A DNA stretch of 11,890 bases, from the NCBI GenBank assembly GCA_934293835.1, contig CAKQZO010000041.1, forward strand, positions 1 through 11,890. The letters are read 5' to 3'. Positions 1 to 6,861 of the stretch are shown here, in pieces. A model generated the notes under the pieces. The model had not been told where the DNA came from. It made no database searches and saw only the letters and a list, made by a program, of their open reading frames with translations. Position numbers and translations under genes: made by a program. Position 1 is the stretch's first letter; every line of letters starts with the position of its first letter. The stretch is from an uncultured Lacticaseibacillus sp. GTDB taxonomy: Bacteria > Bacillota > Bacilli > Lactobacillales > Lactobacillaceae.

Positions 1-1697
1 ATCTTGGCATCACGAGTCTGGCCTTGATAAAGCTCAACGAGTGAATAGCTGTCGGCGGTTGCTTCTGTTGGTACGCTGGTAAGACTGAGTTGACCGGGAT
101 CTTCGGTAATTTTTAGGGTTGCATAATTGGACATGTAAGTCAAAGTCTGATTATCAATTGTGGTTGTGAAAGTGAGACGTAAGGCGTAAGGTGTCCCAGC
201 CTTTGTGGCTTTGACTGCTTCTGTGGTGAATTTACCAGTAGGAGAAATATTAATCTTTACGTCATTATCGGTCGGATCTTTCTTTCCGGTTCCCGAGCTA
301 TTTGTGACACCTGATTCACTGGCGCTGAGATTATATTCATTACTTAATGCACCACTTGCAGGGTCATATTTGAAAGCTGTCCATTTATAGCTCCACGTTT
401 GTCCCTTCGGCAGTGAATTTGAAGCATTGATTGAGTGTAACAATCCCGTAGGCTCAATGGCCGACTTCTCTATTTCAATAGCCTTTAGTCCACCGACTGC
501 GATTGCTTTACGTGCAGTCAAGGATGTCGTCGCTGTGGGCATGGAGGCTTCAATGTAGCCGCTTGCTAGTCCTGACTGGTCAACTAATTCGTTGACTGTA
601 TTTTGCTCGGGTGCTGAATATAGTGTGGAAATTCCTGTTGAATGCGCGTCGTCGATCTTGATCTTGCTTCCATCAGAATGCCAACTTACCGTCGTATTAG
701 CCGCAGCAGGGGTGACAGTGGCCTCTGCTGGGTAGGATCCTTGACTTGACATCAAGATTGGAGTTTGCGCGGTAATGTCAAGAGTATCGGGATAAATTGT
801 GTGAGGCGATACAATTACTTTGACCATTGAACTTGCCGAAACAATTGGTGATTGGAGTAATCTGTTCGCGGTTCCGACAAATTGAAAGTAATAGACGCCT
901 TCATCGGCAAATGTGTGCGTTGTAGTGCCGTTGACGTAAGAACGTATGGTCGATGATACAGTTGTAGTAGTGTACGAGTTGGCAGTACCGCTTAATCCAT
1001 CCGCACTTAAGTCGATTTTCCATACTCGAAGAGTGACCGTTCCGTTTTGGAGTAAGTGCGTCCAAAACTCTTTGGCATAGCTATATGGAATCGTCAACGG
1101 AACGTCTTCTTGGGCACCCATTGCTGGGACAGACGGTGTAGGAGGCATGAAACCAGTCTTTGATCCAAAAATCCATGCATTATCACCATCGTCCGTCCGA
1201 CTCACATACCTATTTGCATCACTACCAAAGTTCACATTCCCTAGTTCGAGTGCTTCGCCCAGCTTTGAGTTATTTTGCTGTCCTTCCTTAGAATCCACGA
1301 CATTACTTTCTGATTCAGAGGAGGTTTGTGAGTTACGTTCGGTTTCGGGATTAGTTTGCTTCGATGAAGCTTCTTTTGAAACATCTACTGATTCTTGACT
1401 GGATCGATTCGAGTCTGAAATGCCTGTGCCTGTGTTTGTGACAGGTGTCTCGGTAGTACCGGTGGACGATTCTTCCAAATTCAGATTTTGGTTCTGCTTA
1501 TTCTCGTCTGTAGGCATAGGGGATTCTTGGAGATTATTTGTATTCGAGGCCGATGAGTCATCCTCTTCTGTTGCGGCTTGCTGCACTTGGGTTTCAGTTT
1601 GACTCTCGTCAAGTGCGTGAACTTGGGTAAGCGGGACTGCCGTTGCGCCGACAAGAATCGTTGCAATCAGCGCGTAGTGCCAACACCTCTTAAGCAT
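1..1697 (-). CDS. Large secreted Ser/Thr/Asn-rich surface protein of a WxL cluster (3' end outside window)
   Basis: An open frame of 565 codons starts at ATG 1697 and continues without a stop to the left edge, so the C-terminus is missing. Residues 1-28 form a signal peptide (KR near the start, a hydrophobic core, VHA before the cleavage point). Residues about 30-140 are a low-complexity linker rich in E, S, T, N and Q. The rest looks like beta-rich extracellular domains with many T, S, N and aromatic residues. No WxL motif is visible in the part present; in comparable clusters a large WxL or surface protein occupies this slot and the motif would be C-terminal. The start overlaps the stop of the preceding gene by 8 bp, and the ribosome site GGAGGTGG lies inside that gene's last codons, which implies translational coupling. 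It is probably a surface-displayed adhesin or polymer-binding component; the ligand cannot be predicted. The frame is secure and the function is inferred from context. Confidence 0.85.
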   Translation of the reverse strand, partial: MLKRCWHYALIATILVGATAVPLTQVHALDESQTETQVQQAATEEDDSSASNTNNLQESPMPTDENKQNQNLNLEESSTGTTETPVTNTGTGISDSNRSSQESVDVSKEASSKQTNPETERNSQTSSESESNVVDSKEGQQNNSKLGEALELGNVNFGSDANRYVSRTDDGDNAWIFGSKTGFMPPTPSVPAMGAQEDVPLTIPYSYAKEFWTHLLQNGTVTLRVWKIDLSADGLSGTANSYTTTTVSSTIRSYVNGTTTHTFADEGVYYFQFVGTANRLLQSPIVSASSMVKVIVSPHTIYPDTLDITAQTPILMSSQGSYPAEATVTPAAANTTVSWHSDGSKIKIDDAHSTGISTLYSAPEQNTVNELVDQSGLASGYIEASMPTATTSLTARKAIAVGGLKAIEIEKSAIEPTGLLHSINASNSLPKGQTWSYKWTAFKYDPASGALSNEYNLSASESGVTNSSGTGKKDPTDNDVKINISPTGKFTTEAVKATKAGTPYALRLTFTTTIDNQTLTYMSNYATLKITEDPGQLSLTSVPTEATADSYSLVELYQGQTRDAK

Positions 1698-2031
1698 AGG
1701 CGGCCACCTCCCATGTACGTAGGCGACGACCGAGAACGATGCCACCGTTAACGCCGATGACCAATACCCCTAGCCACATCAGATAGCTGCCAGAGGACCC
1801 GAATCCGGGGATGCGGTCATTTTCGGTCTTGTTTACCGGATAGGTGATAACTGGACCGCTAATGCCATTATCGGGATCGACGTTCGTGTCAGGCAAGTTG
1901 TTGTGCGTGCCAGAAATTGTGAGTGTTAGCTCGCTAGTGGGTGTGTCACTAGCAGCTACTGACTGTGATGGTAAACGAGAAAATGCAATGAAGCCAATAA
2001 AAAGGAATGCCCAGAGCCATTGGTGTTTCAT
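1690..2031 (-). CDS. Small surface protein with C-terminal anchor-like tail (CscD-type position in WxL cluster)
   Basis: A 113-aa protein. It has an N-terminal signal or membrane segment (residues about 5-27), a short beta-rich central part, then a Gly-rich stretch (IPGFGSSG, residues 74-81), a hydrophobic segment (83-100) and the positive cluster RRLR (102-105). This is the layout of a sortase sorting signal, and WxL (csc) clusters typically encode a small LPxTG protein at this place. No canonical LPxTG is present, however. The closest candidate is IPGFG or a site nearby, so the protein may simply be membrane-anchored. The start ATG at 2031 overlaps the stop of the upstream WxL-interacting protein gene (ATGA, 4 bp). 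The last codons (W-E-V-A-A-Y-A) carry the ribosome site for the next gene. It is likely a wall-proximal member of the complex formed by the cluster's products. The gene is well supported; the anchoring mode is uncertain. Confidence 0.82.
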   Translation of the reverse strand: MKHQWLWAFLFIGFIAFSRLPSQSVAASDTPTSELTLTISGTHNNLPDTNVDPDNGISGPVITYPVNKTENDRIPGFGSSGSYLMWLGVLVIGVNGGIVLGRRLRTWEVAAYA

Positions 2032-3032
2032 GAGGCTGCTCCTTTCTTCTTGCGGGTAACGACGATGAGGGCGACTAAGAGTGTGATGGTGACGGCGAGG
2101 AGACCGGCAATCAACCAGATCAGCCAGTTACGGTCAGTCGATTGGTTCGTGTCGGTTTTGAGTTCGCGCACTGTACTTGCTTTGACGACGAAGGTATCCG
2201 TCAGGTGGTAAGTTTTCTTTCCGGAGGTTAATTTCGTCTTGACCGTGTATTTACCTGCCTTTAGGCTGTCTGCTTTGACTGGGATGTTGTGTGCCATGAC
2301 GGCTGCAGGCGCCATTTCAATATCCTCCAGCGTTGTGTTTGCGATGTTGTTCCCGGCAGCATTCACGACCTGTGTTTTCATCGTGATGTGACCAAAGAAG
2401 CGTGCGGCTGCGTTTGTTAACTTGGTGACCACCATGGTGTCCCCGCCAGTTTTGGTTACCTTGGCATCACTGAGTTTCAGCTTGGGCATGATACTCTTTT
2501 GGTCGCTACCATAAAGATGAATTGGCATGGACATGGCAAAGGCGTTTTGAACACCGATCCCTTTTTGTTTCTCGGCGTCCAATGATTTGTGGACATATAG
2601 CGCACCGAGGACGTCACCGGAGATACCATCTGCCGGACTTTTGATCAGGTAATCGACTGTTTTGCTTTGTTTGGCAGGCACTGTCACCGTTTGTTTCTTA
2701 GGTGTCAGCATGTCTGGCAGCTGTGGCTGAAAAATATTGACAGTCGCCATTTTCGGTGAGTAAAGGGTCGTCCCGGTACTTGAGGTTCCGGCCTTTACCG
2801 CCGTAACCTCGTATTTTTGGGTAGTCGCTTGCCGGTTGTTGATGGTTAGTGCAATCTTTTTTTGTTCGTTTGCCTTGAGTTGATATTGGACATACGTCTT
2901 TTCCTCGGAATCAGGGGCGTTAATGCCGATGGTGAAGCCTGCACCAGCTTCACTGTTAGCGGCATGTGTCGGATTGAGTGGGGTACAGAGCAAGGCGACG
3001 AGGGCGCCAAAAAACAAGTAAAGTTTGTGCAT
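2028..3032 (-). CDS. WxL-interacting protein, DUF916/DUF3324, C-terminal membrane anchor (CscA-type)
   Basis: A 334-aa protein matching the WxL-interacting protein family (DUF916 peptidoglycan-binding domain followed by DUF3324 host-binding domain). It has a signal peptide (residues 1-24, THA before the cleavage point), an N-terminal immunoglobulin-like domain opening with GFTIGINAPDSEE, and the conserved middle stretch GDVLGALYVHK. A second beta domain spans roughly residues 170-290, followed by one transmembrane helix (about 304-327) and the cytoplasmic tail RKKKGAAS. In the family this protein sits in the membrane and helps hold WxL proteins at the peptidoglycan surface. I chose ATG 3032 because GAGGTG lies just upstream and a proper signal peptide begins there. 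An upstream in-frame TTG at 3083 would add residues encoded by the hairpin and has no good ribosome site. It lies second in the operon and overlaps the next gene by 4 bp. Confidence 0.93.
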   Translation of the reverse strand: MHKLYLFFGALVALLCTPLNPTHAANSEAGAGFTIGINAPDSEEKTYVQYQLKANEQKKIALTINNRQATTQKYEVTAVKAGTSSTGTTLYSPKMATVNIFQPQLPDMLTPKKQTVTVPAKQSKTVDYLIKSPADGISGDVLGALYVHKSLDAEKQKGIGVQNAFAMSMPIHLYGSDQKSIMPKLKLSDAKVTKTGGDTMVVTKLTNAAARFFGHITMKTQVVNAAGNNIANTTLEDIEMAPAAVMAHNIPVKADSLKAGKYTVKTKLTSGKKTYHLTDTFVVKASTVRELKTDTNQSTDRNWLIWLIAGLLAVTITLLVALIVVTRKKKGAAS

Positions 3033-3050
3033 CGCATTCACCTCATAAAT

Positions 3051-3076
3051 AAAAGGGTGTTGCAAAGGCAACACCC
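3051..3076 (-). terminator. Intergenic hairpin with T-run inside the WxL operon (partial terminator or attenuator)
   Basis: Read on the minus strand, a perfect 9-bp stem (GGGTGTTGC / GCAACACCC, arms 3068-3076 and 3055-3063) with a 4-nt loop is followed by TTTTATTT. It begins about 16 nt after the WxL gene stop and ends just before the ribosome site of the DUF916/DUF3324 gene. The T-run is short, so read-through is expected. It probably sets a high WxL to low anchor ratio or stabilises the upstream mRNA. Confidence 0.7.
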
Positions 3077-3091
3077 TGAGCAACTTAATTT

Positions 3092-3739
3092 TTATAATGA
3101 TCCAGCGCGACCGCTAGAACGGGCAAGGTTCCATGTAACGGTGGAAGAGAAAATGTCACTTGCGTTAACCGTCAATTCCGTCCGTGGTTGATCTAAGTTG
3201 GCAGTCGGCAATTCTGCGGTTTGGATACGCTTGGTTGTACTCAAATCATCTGTAGTTTTTGAAATTTCGACGGGGGTGCCTGTTCCAATCGGATTGTTAG
3301 CAATCGTCAATGTGTCATTTGCTCCAGCATTGTTGAGCTTCAATGTAACACTATCAGCCAATTGCTCATCAGAGGTGTTCTTGAAAGCAGTCATCGATGC
3401 ATTCAAGGTCCAACCCTTGTAGTCGGCAGCGTCGCCGTCATAGCCATCGATCACTTCTAAGTTTTGTTCTTCTTCTTCAAGGTAATTAGTGGTGTCAGGA
3501 CCTTCTGAGCGGGTAAAGCCATTGCTGATATCAATTTGATCTACTGTGCCAAAGTTGTAGTTGGGAACCGCGGTGAGAACCAGGTCAGCTTTATCTGGAT
3601 CGTTTGCTTCAACGTTCAGCTTCAGGTCTGACTGATTGTTATCAACATCGGCTGAAACTGGAGCTGTTCCCATCAGTAATGCACCGCCGGCAGTCGCAAG
3701 GGTGGCTACGAGGGATGTCATCAAGATACGCTTTGTCAT
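3092..3739 (-). CDS. WxL-domain cell-surface protein (CscB-type)
   Basis: A 215-aa secreted protein. Residues 1-30 are a signal peptide ending PVSA. The mature part begins with the family pattern DLVLTAVPNYNFGT (residues 52-65), followed by the first WxL motif GWTLNASMTAF (W110-x-L112). The second motif VTWNL (W203-x-L205) is near the C-terminus. WxL domains bind peptidoglycan non-covalently and display proteins on the outer surface of low-GC Gram-positive bacteria. Between the two motifs is a beta-rich Thr/Asp/Asn region. The start ATG at 3739 is preceded by AGGAGG at a normal distance. It is the first gene of the four-gene operon and is followed by a hairpin that may lower expression of the downstream genes. 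The ten residues after the second WxL (ARSSGRAGSL) are unlike the short, often Pro-containing ends usual in this family. Confidence 0.95.
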   Translation of the reverse strand: MTKRILMTSLVATLATAGGALLMGTAPVSADVDNNQSDLKLNVEANDPDKADLVLTAVPNYNFGTVDQIDISNGFTRSEGPDTTNYLEEEEQNLEVIDGYDGDAADYKGWTLNASMTAFKNTSDEQLADSVTLKLNNAGANDTLTIANNPIGTGTPVEISKTTDDLSTTKRIQTAELPTANLDQPRTELTVNASDIFSSTVTWNLARSSGRAGSL

Positions 3740-3870
3740 AATAGAACCTCCTGTAAGTTGGCTTGTGTCCTTATCAACAATTTAAGCATAGCAAGTTGCT
3801 CGCAGAGGTAGCAGCAATAACGTATGTTGTTAATAAGCTTTTTTGTATGAATATCACGGTTATATTAGGG

Positions 3871-3891
3871 CATATATAGTGGTTACTGAAC
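3871..3891 (+). repeat. Left terminal inverted repeat of the IS
   Basis: Pairs with 5432-5452 in inverted orientation at 17 of 21 positions. The mismatches are at position 2 and at three of the four bases between the conserved outer TATATAGT and inner ACTGAAC blocks. Confidence 0.8.
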
Positions 3892-3899
3892 ATTAGCAA
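3871..3899 (-). promoter_or_regulatory. Candidate outward promoter at the IS left end, reading into the WxL operon
   Basis: On the minus strand TTGCTA (3894-3899) is separated by 17 bp from TATATG (3871-3876), which lies in the terminal inverted repeat. Both hexamers match the consensus at 4 of 6 positions. The direction is toward the WxL gene at 3739. I found no clearly better promoter between 3740 and 3870; a weak alternative is TTAACA followed 17 bp later by TACCTC. This is inference from sequence only. Confidence 0.3.
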
Positions 3900-3936
3900 T
3901 CTTGCGTTTTTTCGCCCCACATCGAGAGCAAAGCGG

Positions 3937-3942
3937 TATAAT
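3937..3942 (+). promoter_or_regulatory. Consensus -10 box for the transposase
   Basis: A perfect TATAAT lies about 72 nt before the chosen transposase start, inside the IS. No good -35 box is found at 16-18 bp upstream (the region reads GCCCCA), so the promoter is probably weak, as is common for transposase genes. Confidence 0.4.
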
Positions 3943-4013
3943 TAATGCACAAGAATTCTGCGATTTCGCCACTTTCTCGTGCATCTCACTTTGCTCAGCG
4001 GAGGAATTTATCC

Positions 4014-5432
4014 ATGGTTTATCGTCATGTGGACGTTCAGCTCTCATTTCAGTCCTTTGATTGCGGGCTAGGCACGTCGCTTAGCCCTGACAACGAATGG
4101 GTTCAACTTGCGTCCATGATTCCTTGGCAGAAACTGGACGAGGCATACCAATCCGTCTTTAATCTGGAGGCTGGTCGGGCTGCTAAGCCATTCCGGATGC
4201 TCTATGGCGCAGAATTGATCAAGCAACGTACCAAATTCTCTGATCAAAAACTCGTTGAAGCAATCCGTGATACCCCCGCCTTTCAATACTTCATGGGCAT
4301 GACGCAGTATGAAGCAAAGCTGCCCTTCAATGCCTCAACGATGACGTACTTTCGCCGTCGAGCGTTCAAAATCTCAGATTTAATTCGTAACATCATCAAC
4401 GACGAGGTGCGAGAAAAGCTGGAAGCAATTGTCCCCAATAGCCACGTCTTGATTGCGGATGCCACGGCGATGCCAATTCAAATTCAGTTCCCGCAAGATG
4501 CATCTTTGCTCAATCGCTCCCGACTTAACCTTGAAGAGATGATTGCGGATATGGCACATGGCGCGGGCATCAAGATTCCGCGGACTTACAAGCGAGAAGC
4601 TAAGGCAAAGTGGACTGACTTTTCTCGCCATCCAGGCCGGCAGGCCAAAACTCGCCGCAAACAAATCAAGGCCCAATTGCAATATGTACGCCGCGACTTG
4701 CGTTACGTTGATGAACTGTTAAGCCAAGCCGGCGAACAATATTTGAGCGACTGGCAGATTGGCCGACTCGCCGTGATTCGCAAAGTCTATGACCAGCAGC
4801 GCTACATGTACGACAACAAGACTCATCGCGTTGAAGACCGGATTGTCAGCTTGAGCCAGTCGTATATTCATCCGATTGTGCGTGGTAAGGCCAAGGCTCG
4901 CGTAGAGTTTGGGGCTAAACTGGACTGTTGTGTCGTCGATGGCATCATTGACCTGATTCGATTTGACTTCAATAGCTTCAACGAAAGTGTCGATCTACCG
5001 GAGATTATTGACCACTACTGGGACACGTATGGGTGTTACCCCGATGAGATTCTGGTGGACACCTTGTATCGAACTCGAGCTAATATCGCGCTGTGCAAGG
5101 AGCTTGGTATCAAGCTGAGCGGGCCAAGGCTTGGCCGCCGACCGAAGAACGTCAGCGCAGCCCAACGCAAGATTGATACGGACGCTGAGAATCGGCGAGG
5201 CGAGATAGAGCGCAAGTTTGCCTTCTTGAAGGGCTCGCTTGGGCTAGATTTGGTAAACACCAAAACGGCTGAATCACTAGTCGTTGAGGTAGACACCGCA
5301 ATCGTGTTGGCGAATTTGATGCTTCTCATGAGGCTGTTTCGTATACCAATTTCCATTGTGGTCACTCGCGGCGGCGAAACCTATCAGATTAACTATAAAG
5401 TTACTTCAGAGTTCGGGAAGCCGGTGGCCTAG
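4014..5432 (+). CDS. IS5/IS1182-superfamily DDE transposase
   Basis: A 472-aa intact transposase that would catalyse cut-and-paste or copy-paste movement of the surrounding IS. The N-terminal part (residues about 25-130) resembles the DUF772/InsH N-terminal DNA-binding domain. The catalytic triad can be placed as D149 (LIADATAMP), D349 (ILVDTLYRT) and E399 (RRGEIERKFAFLK), with a long Arg/Lys-rich insertion between the two aspartates (about 165-300). The family signature around PRLGRRPK (371-378) is present. I chose ATG 4014 because GGAGG lies 9 nt upstream. An in-frame ATG at 3945 is open but begins immediately after the TATAAT box and lacks a ribosome site. No frameshift or internal stop is seen, so the element may still be active. 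The exact IS subgroup is not resolved. Confidence 0.93.
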   Translation: MVYRHVDVQLSFQSFDCGLGTSLSPDNEWVQLASMIPWQKLDEAYQSVFNLEAGRAAKPFRMLYGAELIKQRTKFSDQKLVEAIRDTPAFQYFMGMTQYEAKLPFNASTMTYFRRRAFKISDLIRNIINDEVREKLEAIVPNSHVLIADATAMPIQIQFPQDASLLNRSRLNLEEMIADMAHGAGIKIPRTYKREAKAKWTDFSRHPGRQAKTRRKQIKAQLQYVRRDLRYVDELLSQAGEQYLSDWQIGRLAVIRKVYDQQRYMYDNKTHRVEDRIVSLSQSYIHPIVRGKAKARVEFGAKLDCCVVDGIIDLIRFDFNSFNESVDLPEIIDHYWDTYGCYPDEILVDTLYRTRANIALCKELGIKLSGPRLGRRPKNVSAAQRKIDTDAENRRGEIERKFAFLKGSLGLDLVNTKTAESLVVEVDTAIVLANLMLLMRLFRIPISIVVTRGGETYQINYKVTSEFGKPVA

Positions 5433-5452
5433 TTCAGTGCCGACTATATAGG
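5432..5452 (+). repeat. Right terminal inverted repeat of the IS
   Basis: Inverted copy of 3871-3891 with 17 of 21 positions identical. It overlaps the last base of the transposase stop codon. Confidence 0.8.
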
Positions 5453-5561
5453 ATGAGACTTAACCTTGCAATAATAATTATTTTTGATAAAAATTAAAGT
5501 ATGTATTTTAAAACAAGTGATAGATTTTGTATTATTTAATTTAGTAGCAACGAATTGGTGC
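5453..5561. other. AT-rich intergenic spacer beside the IS
   Basis: About 110 bp of strongly AT-rich sequence with many A and T runs lies between the IS right end and the terminator of the SPFH operon. It contains no credible gene; open frames crossing it are antisense to the SPFH gene. Its composition contrasts with the GC-rich genes on its right. It may be the original distal upstream region of the WxL operon, separated by the IS, or the remnant of an earlier insertion. Confidence 0.5.
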
Positions 5562-5612
5562 AAAATAAGACCTCACGTAGGAATGCCGAACGGCTACGTG
5601 AGGTCTTATTTG
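5562..5612 (-). terminator. Strong rho-independent terminator of the nfeD-SPFH operon
   Basis: A perfect 18-bp stem (arms 5563-5580 and 5594-5611, reading AAATAAGACCTCACGTAG and its complement) has a 13-nt loop. On the minus strand it starts about 20 nt after the SPFH stop codon and ends in TTATTTT. The A/T-rich base of the stem also gives a T-rich tail on the plus strand, so it may work in both directions and insulate the operon from the IS. Confidence 0.9.
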
Positions 5613-5631
5613 GTGATGCACATATTAATAT

Positions 5632-6546
5632 TTATGCTTTCTTGGCGTTCAACACCTGGCCGATGGCCGGGATCTGGCCCAGCGAATCCACGGCGGTGCT
5701 TGGCAAGACGACGGTGTTGCTGTCGCCTTTGGCTAGTTCTTCTAGGGCTTCGACGTTCTTATACTTCAGGTATAAGTCGCCGTTGTTGATGAGCCCGGCG
5801 TTGATCGAGTCAATCTGGTCTTTGACCGCGGCCGCGAACAGGCGCTGCGATTCGGCGCGGCCTTGCGCCTGCAGAATCTGGGTCTGCTTGTTGGCCTCGG
5901 CCTCTAAGATCGCAGCTTGCTTCTCCCCTTCAGCCTTGGCGATGGCGGCTTGCTTGTGGCCTTCTGCTTCCATGATGTTTGCTTCTTTTTCCCGTGATGC
6001 CCGCAGGAGCTTGTTCATCGAGTCTTGGATCGTGGTGTCGACTTGGATCGAGTCGATGTTGACGCGATCGACGTTCAGACCATAGCCGGCGGTGGTTTCG
6101 GCGATCTGGGAGAACAGGGTCTGGTTGATCGTCTCGGTGCCGTTCAAGACATCGTTCAAGTCCATGTTACCGATGATGCCCCGCAGGTTGGCGCGAGTGT
6201 CTTGGACCATCGACAAGACCGAGTCCTTGTTCTGGTAGACATAGGCGTTCACGTCGGTGATGTGATACTTCAAGGTCTCGGAGATGCGCACGACGACGTT
6301 ATCTTTGGTGATGACCTCTTGTTCGTCGACCTTCAGCGGAATCTGCTTCATGTTGACGATCTCGGTGATGCGGTAGATGAGTGGTGGCACCACGTGGAAG
6401 CCTGGATGCAGGGTCTGGACGTATTTACCGAGTCGCTCGACGATGCCGACCTCCCCGGTATGAATGATGGCGACACTCGTGAAGATGATGACGCCGACCA
6501 CCAAGATTAATAAAATGACGACGATGCCGATCACAATTGAAAACAT
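5632..6546 (-). CDS. SPFH/band 7 membrane scaffold protein (QmcA/paraslipin type)
   Basis: A 304-aa protein of the stomatin/prohibitin/flotillin/HflK-C superfamily. It has an N-terminal transmembrane helix (residues about 3-27), then the SPFH domain with family features such as GEVGIVERLGKY, HPGFHVVPP and the ANLRGIIGNMDLNDVL region. A long alanine/glutamate/lysine coiled coil with repeated EAxxKQAAI units (about 190-245) follows, then a C-terminal assembly region ending VLPSTAVDSLGQIP. Members form large membrane-bound oligomeric cages that organise membrane microdomains and influence membrane proteases. The start ATG at 6546 has GAGGAGG just upstream. It lies 12 bp after the short NfeD-like gene; SPFH and NfeD genes are classically adjacent. 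A strong terminator follows. No odd features are seen and the length is normal. Confidence 0.95.
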   Translation of the reverse strand: MFSIVIGIVVILLILVVGVIIFTSVAIIHTGEVGIVERLGKYVQTLHPGFHVVPPLIYRITEIVNMKQIPLKVDEQEVITKDNVVVRISETLKYHITDVNAYVYQNKDSVLSMVQDTRANLRGIIGNMDLNDVLNGTETINQTLFSQIAETTAGYGLNVDRVNIDSIQVDTTIQDSMNKLLRASREKEANIMEAEGHKQAAIAKAEGEKQAAILEAEANKQTQILQAQGRAESQRLFAAAVKDQIDSINAGLINNGDLYLKYKNVEALEELAKGDSNTVVLPSTAVDSLGQIPAIGQVLNAKKA

Positions 6547-6558
6547 ATTTTCTCCTCC

Positions 6559-6750
6559 TCAGTAAACGAGCTGGTTATCTGCGCTAACGACGGTCAATCC
6601 CAACGCGCCGACAGCGACGACGACAACGATGCTTCCGGCCGGGCTGGCATCGGCGACGCGATAATGGTAATGGATCCCATATAATACGATCTCGCCTTTG
6701 GTTGCCTGCGGAAGGGTGAAGCGGGTGTTGATGAGTCGTTCATCTAACAT
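6559..6750 (-). CDS. Minimal NfeD-like OB-fold protein, SPFH partner
   Basis: A 63-aa protein. Its central part reads like the C-terminal OB-fold of NfeD proteins: a glycine-led strand (GEIVLYG), an aromatic/charged strand (IHYHYRVAD), a G-S turn, the valine-rich strand IVVVVAVG, then LTVV near the end. In NfeD proteins this beta barrel follows transmembrane helices and pairs with an SPFH protein; here the helices and any protease domain are absent. The assignment rests on pattern and on the immediate SPFH neighbour 12 bp downstream. The valine-rich strand could instead be read as a single weak membrane segment. I chose ATG 6750 (GAGGAGG 6 nt upstream) over an in-frame TTG two codons earlier, which lies too close to the ribosome site. 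Confidence 0.75.
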   Translation of the reverse strand: MLDERLINTRFTLPQATKGEIVLYGIHYHYRVADASPAGSIVVVVAVGALGLTVVSADNQLVY

Positions 6751-6783
6751 GGCCAACCTCCTCTTGCCTTGCGCCTTAACTTC

Positions 6784-6812
6784 ATCTTAGGCGAAAATCC
6801 AGGCGATAGCAA
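6784..6812 (-). promoter_or_regulatory. Promoter of the nfeD-SPFH operon
   Basis: On the minus strand TTGCTA (6807-6812) and TAAGAT (6784-6789) are exactly 17 bp apart, about 34 bp before the NfeD-like start. Each hexamer matches the sigma-A consensus at 4 of 6 positions. Confidence 0.5.
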
Positions 6813-6861
6813 TTCCAATCGTAACCGTTTTCCCAGCGCTTACCGCAGGTCGTTTGACAAC

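Larger units (their letters stand above)
3871..5452 (+). mobile_element. Complete IS5/IS1182-type insertion sequence, about 1.58 kb
   Basis: One intact DDE transposase gene is flanked by imperfect inverted repeats. The left end (3871-3891) and the reverse complement of the right end (5432-5452) agree at 17 of 21 positions, sharing TATATAGT at the outside and ACTGAAC at the inside. The right repeat begins at the last base of the transposase stop codon. No similarity is seen outside these positions. The outermost bases sit in TATATA tracts on both sides, so the exact ends and the target duplication cannot be fixed. The element lies directly upstream of the divergently oriented WxL operon. Confidence 0.85.

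Noticed and set aside
3033..3083. Upstream TTG start for the DUF916/DUF3324 protein
   Set aside because: It would place the operon hairpin inside the coding region and hide the signal peptide; ATG 3032 has a proper ribosome site.
3945..4013. Upstream ATG start for the transposase
   Set aside because: It is 3 nt after the TATAAT box and has no ribosome site, whereas ATG 4014 has GGAGG at a good distance.
6025..6510. 161-codon plus-strand frame rich in Asp and Val
   Set aside because: Antisense to the SPFH gene; its composition reflects the complementary codons of a conserved protein.
6854..6859. Perfect TTGACA as -35 of the GH25-like gene
   Set aside because: The -10 TACAAT is 39 bp away, and no -10 is found at 16-18 bp; it is better seen as a half-site next to the palindrome.
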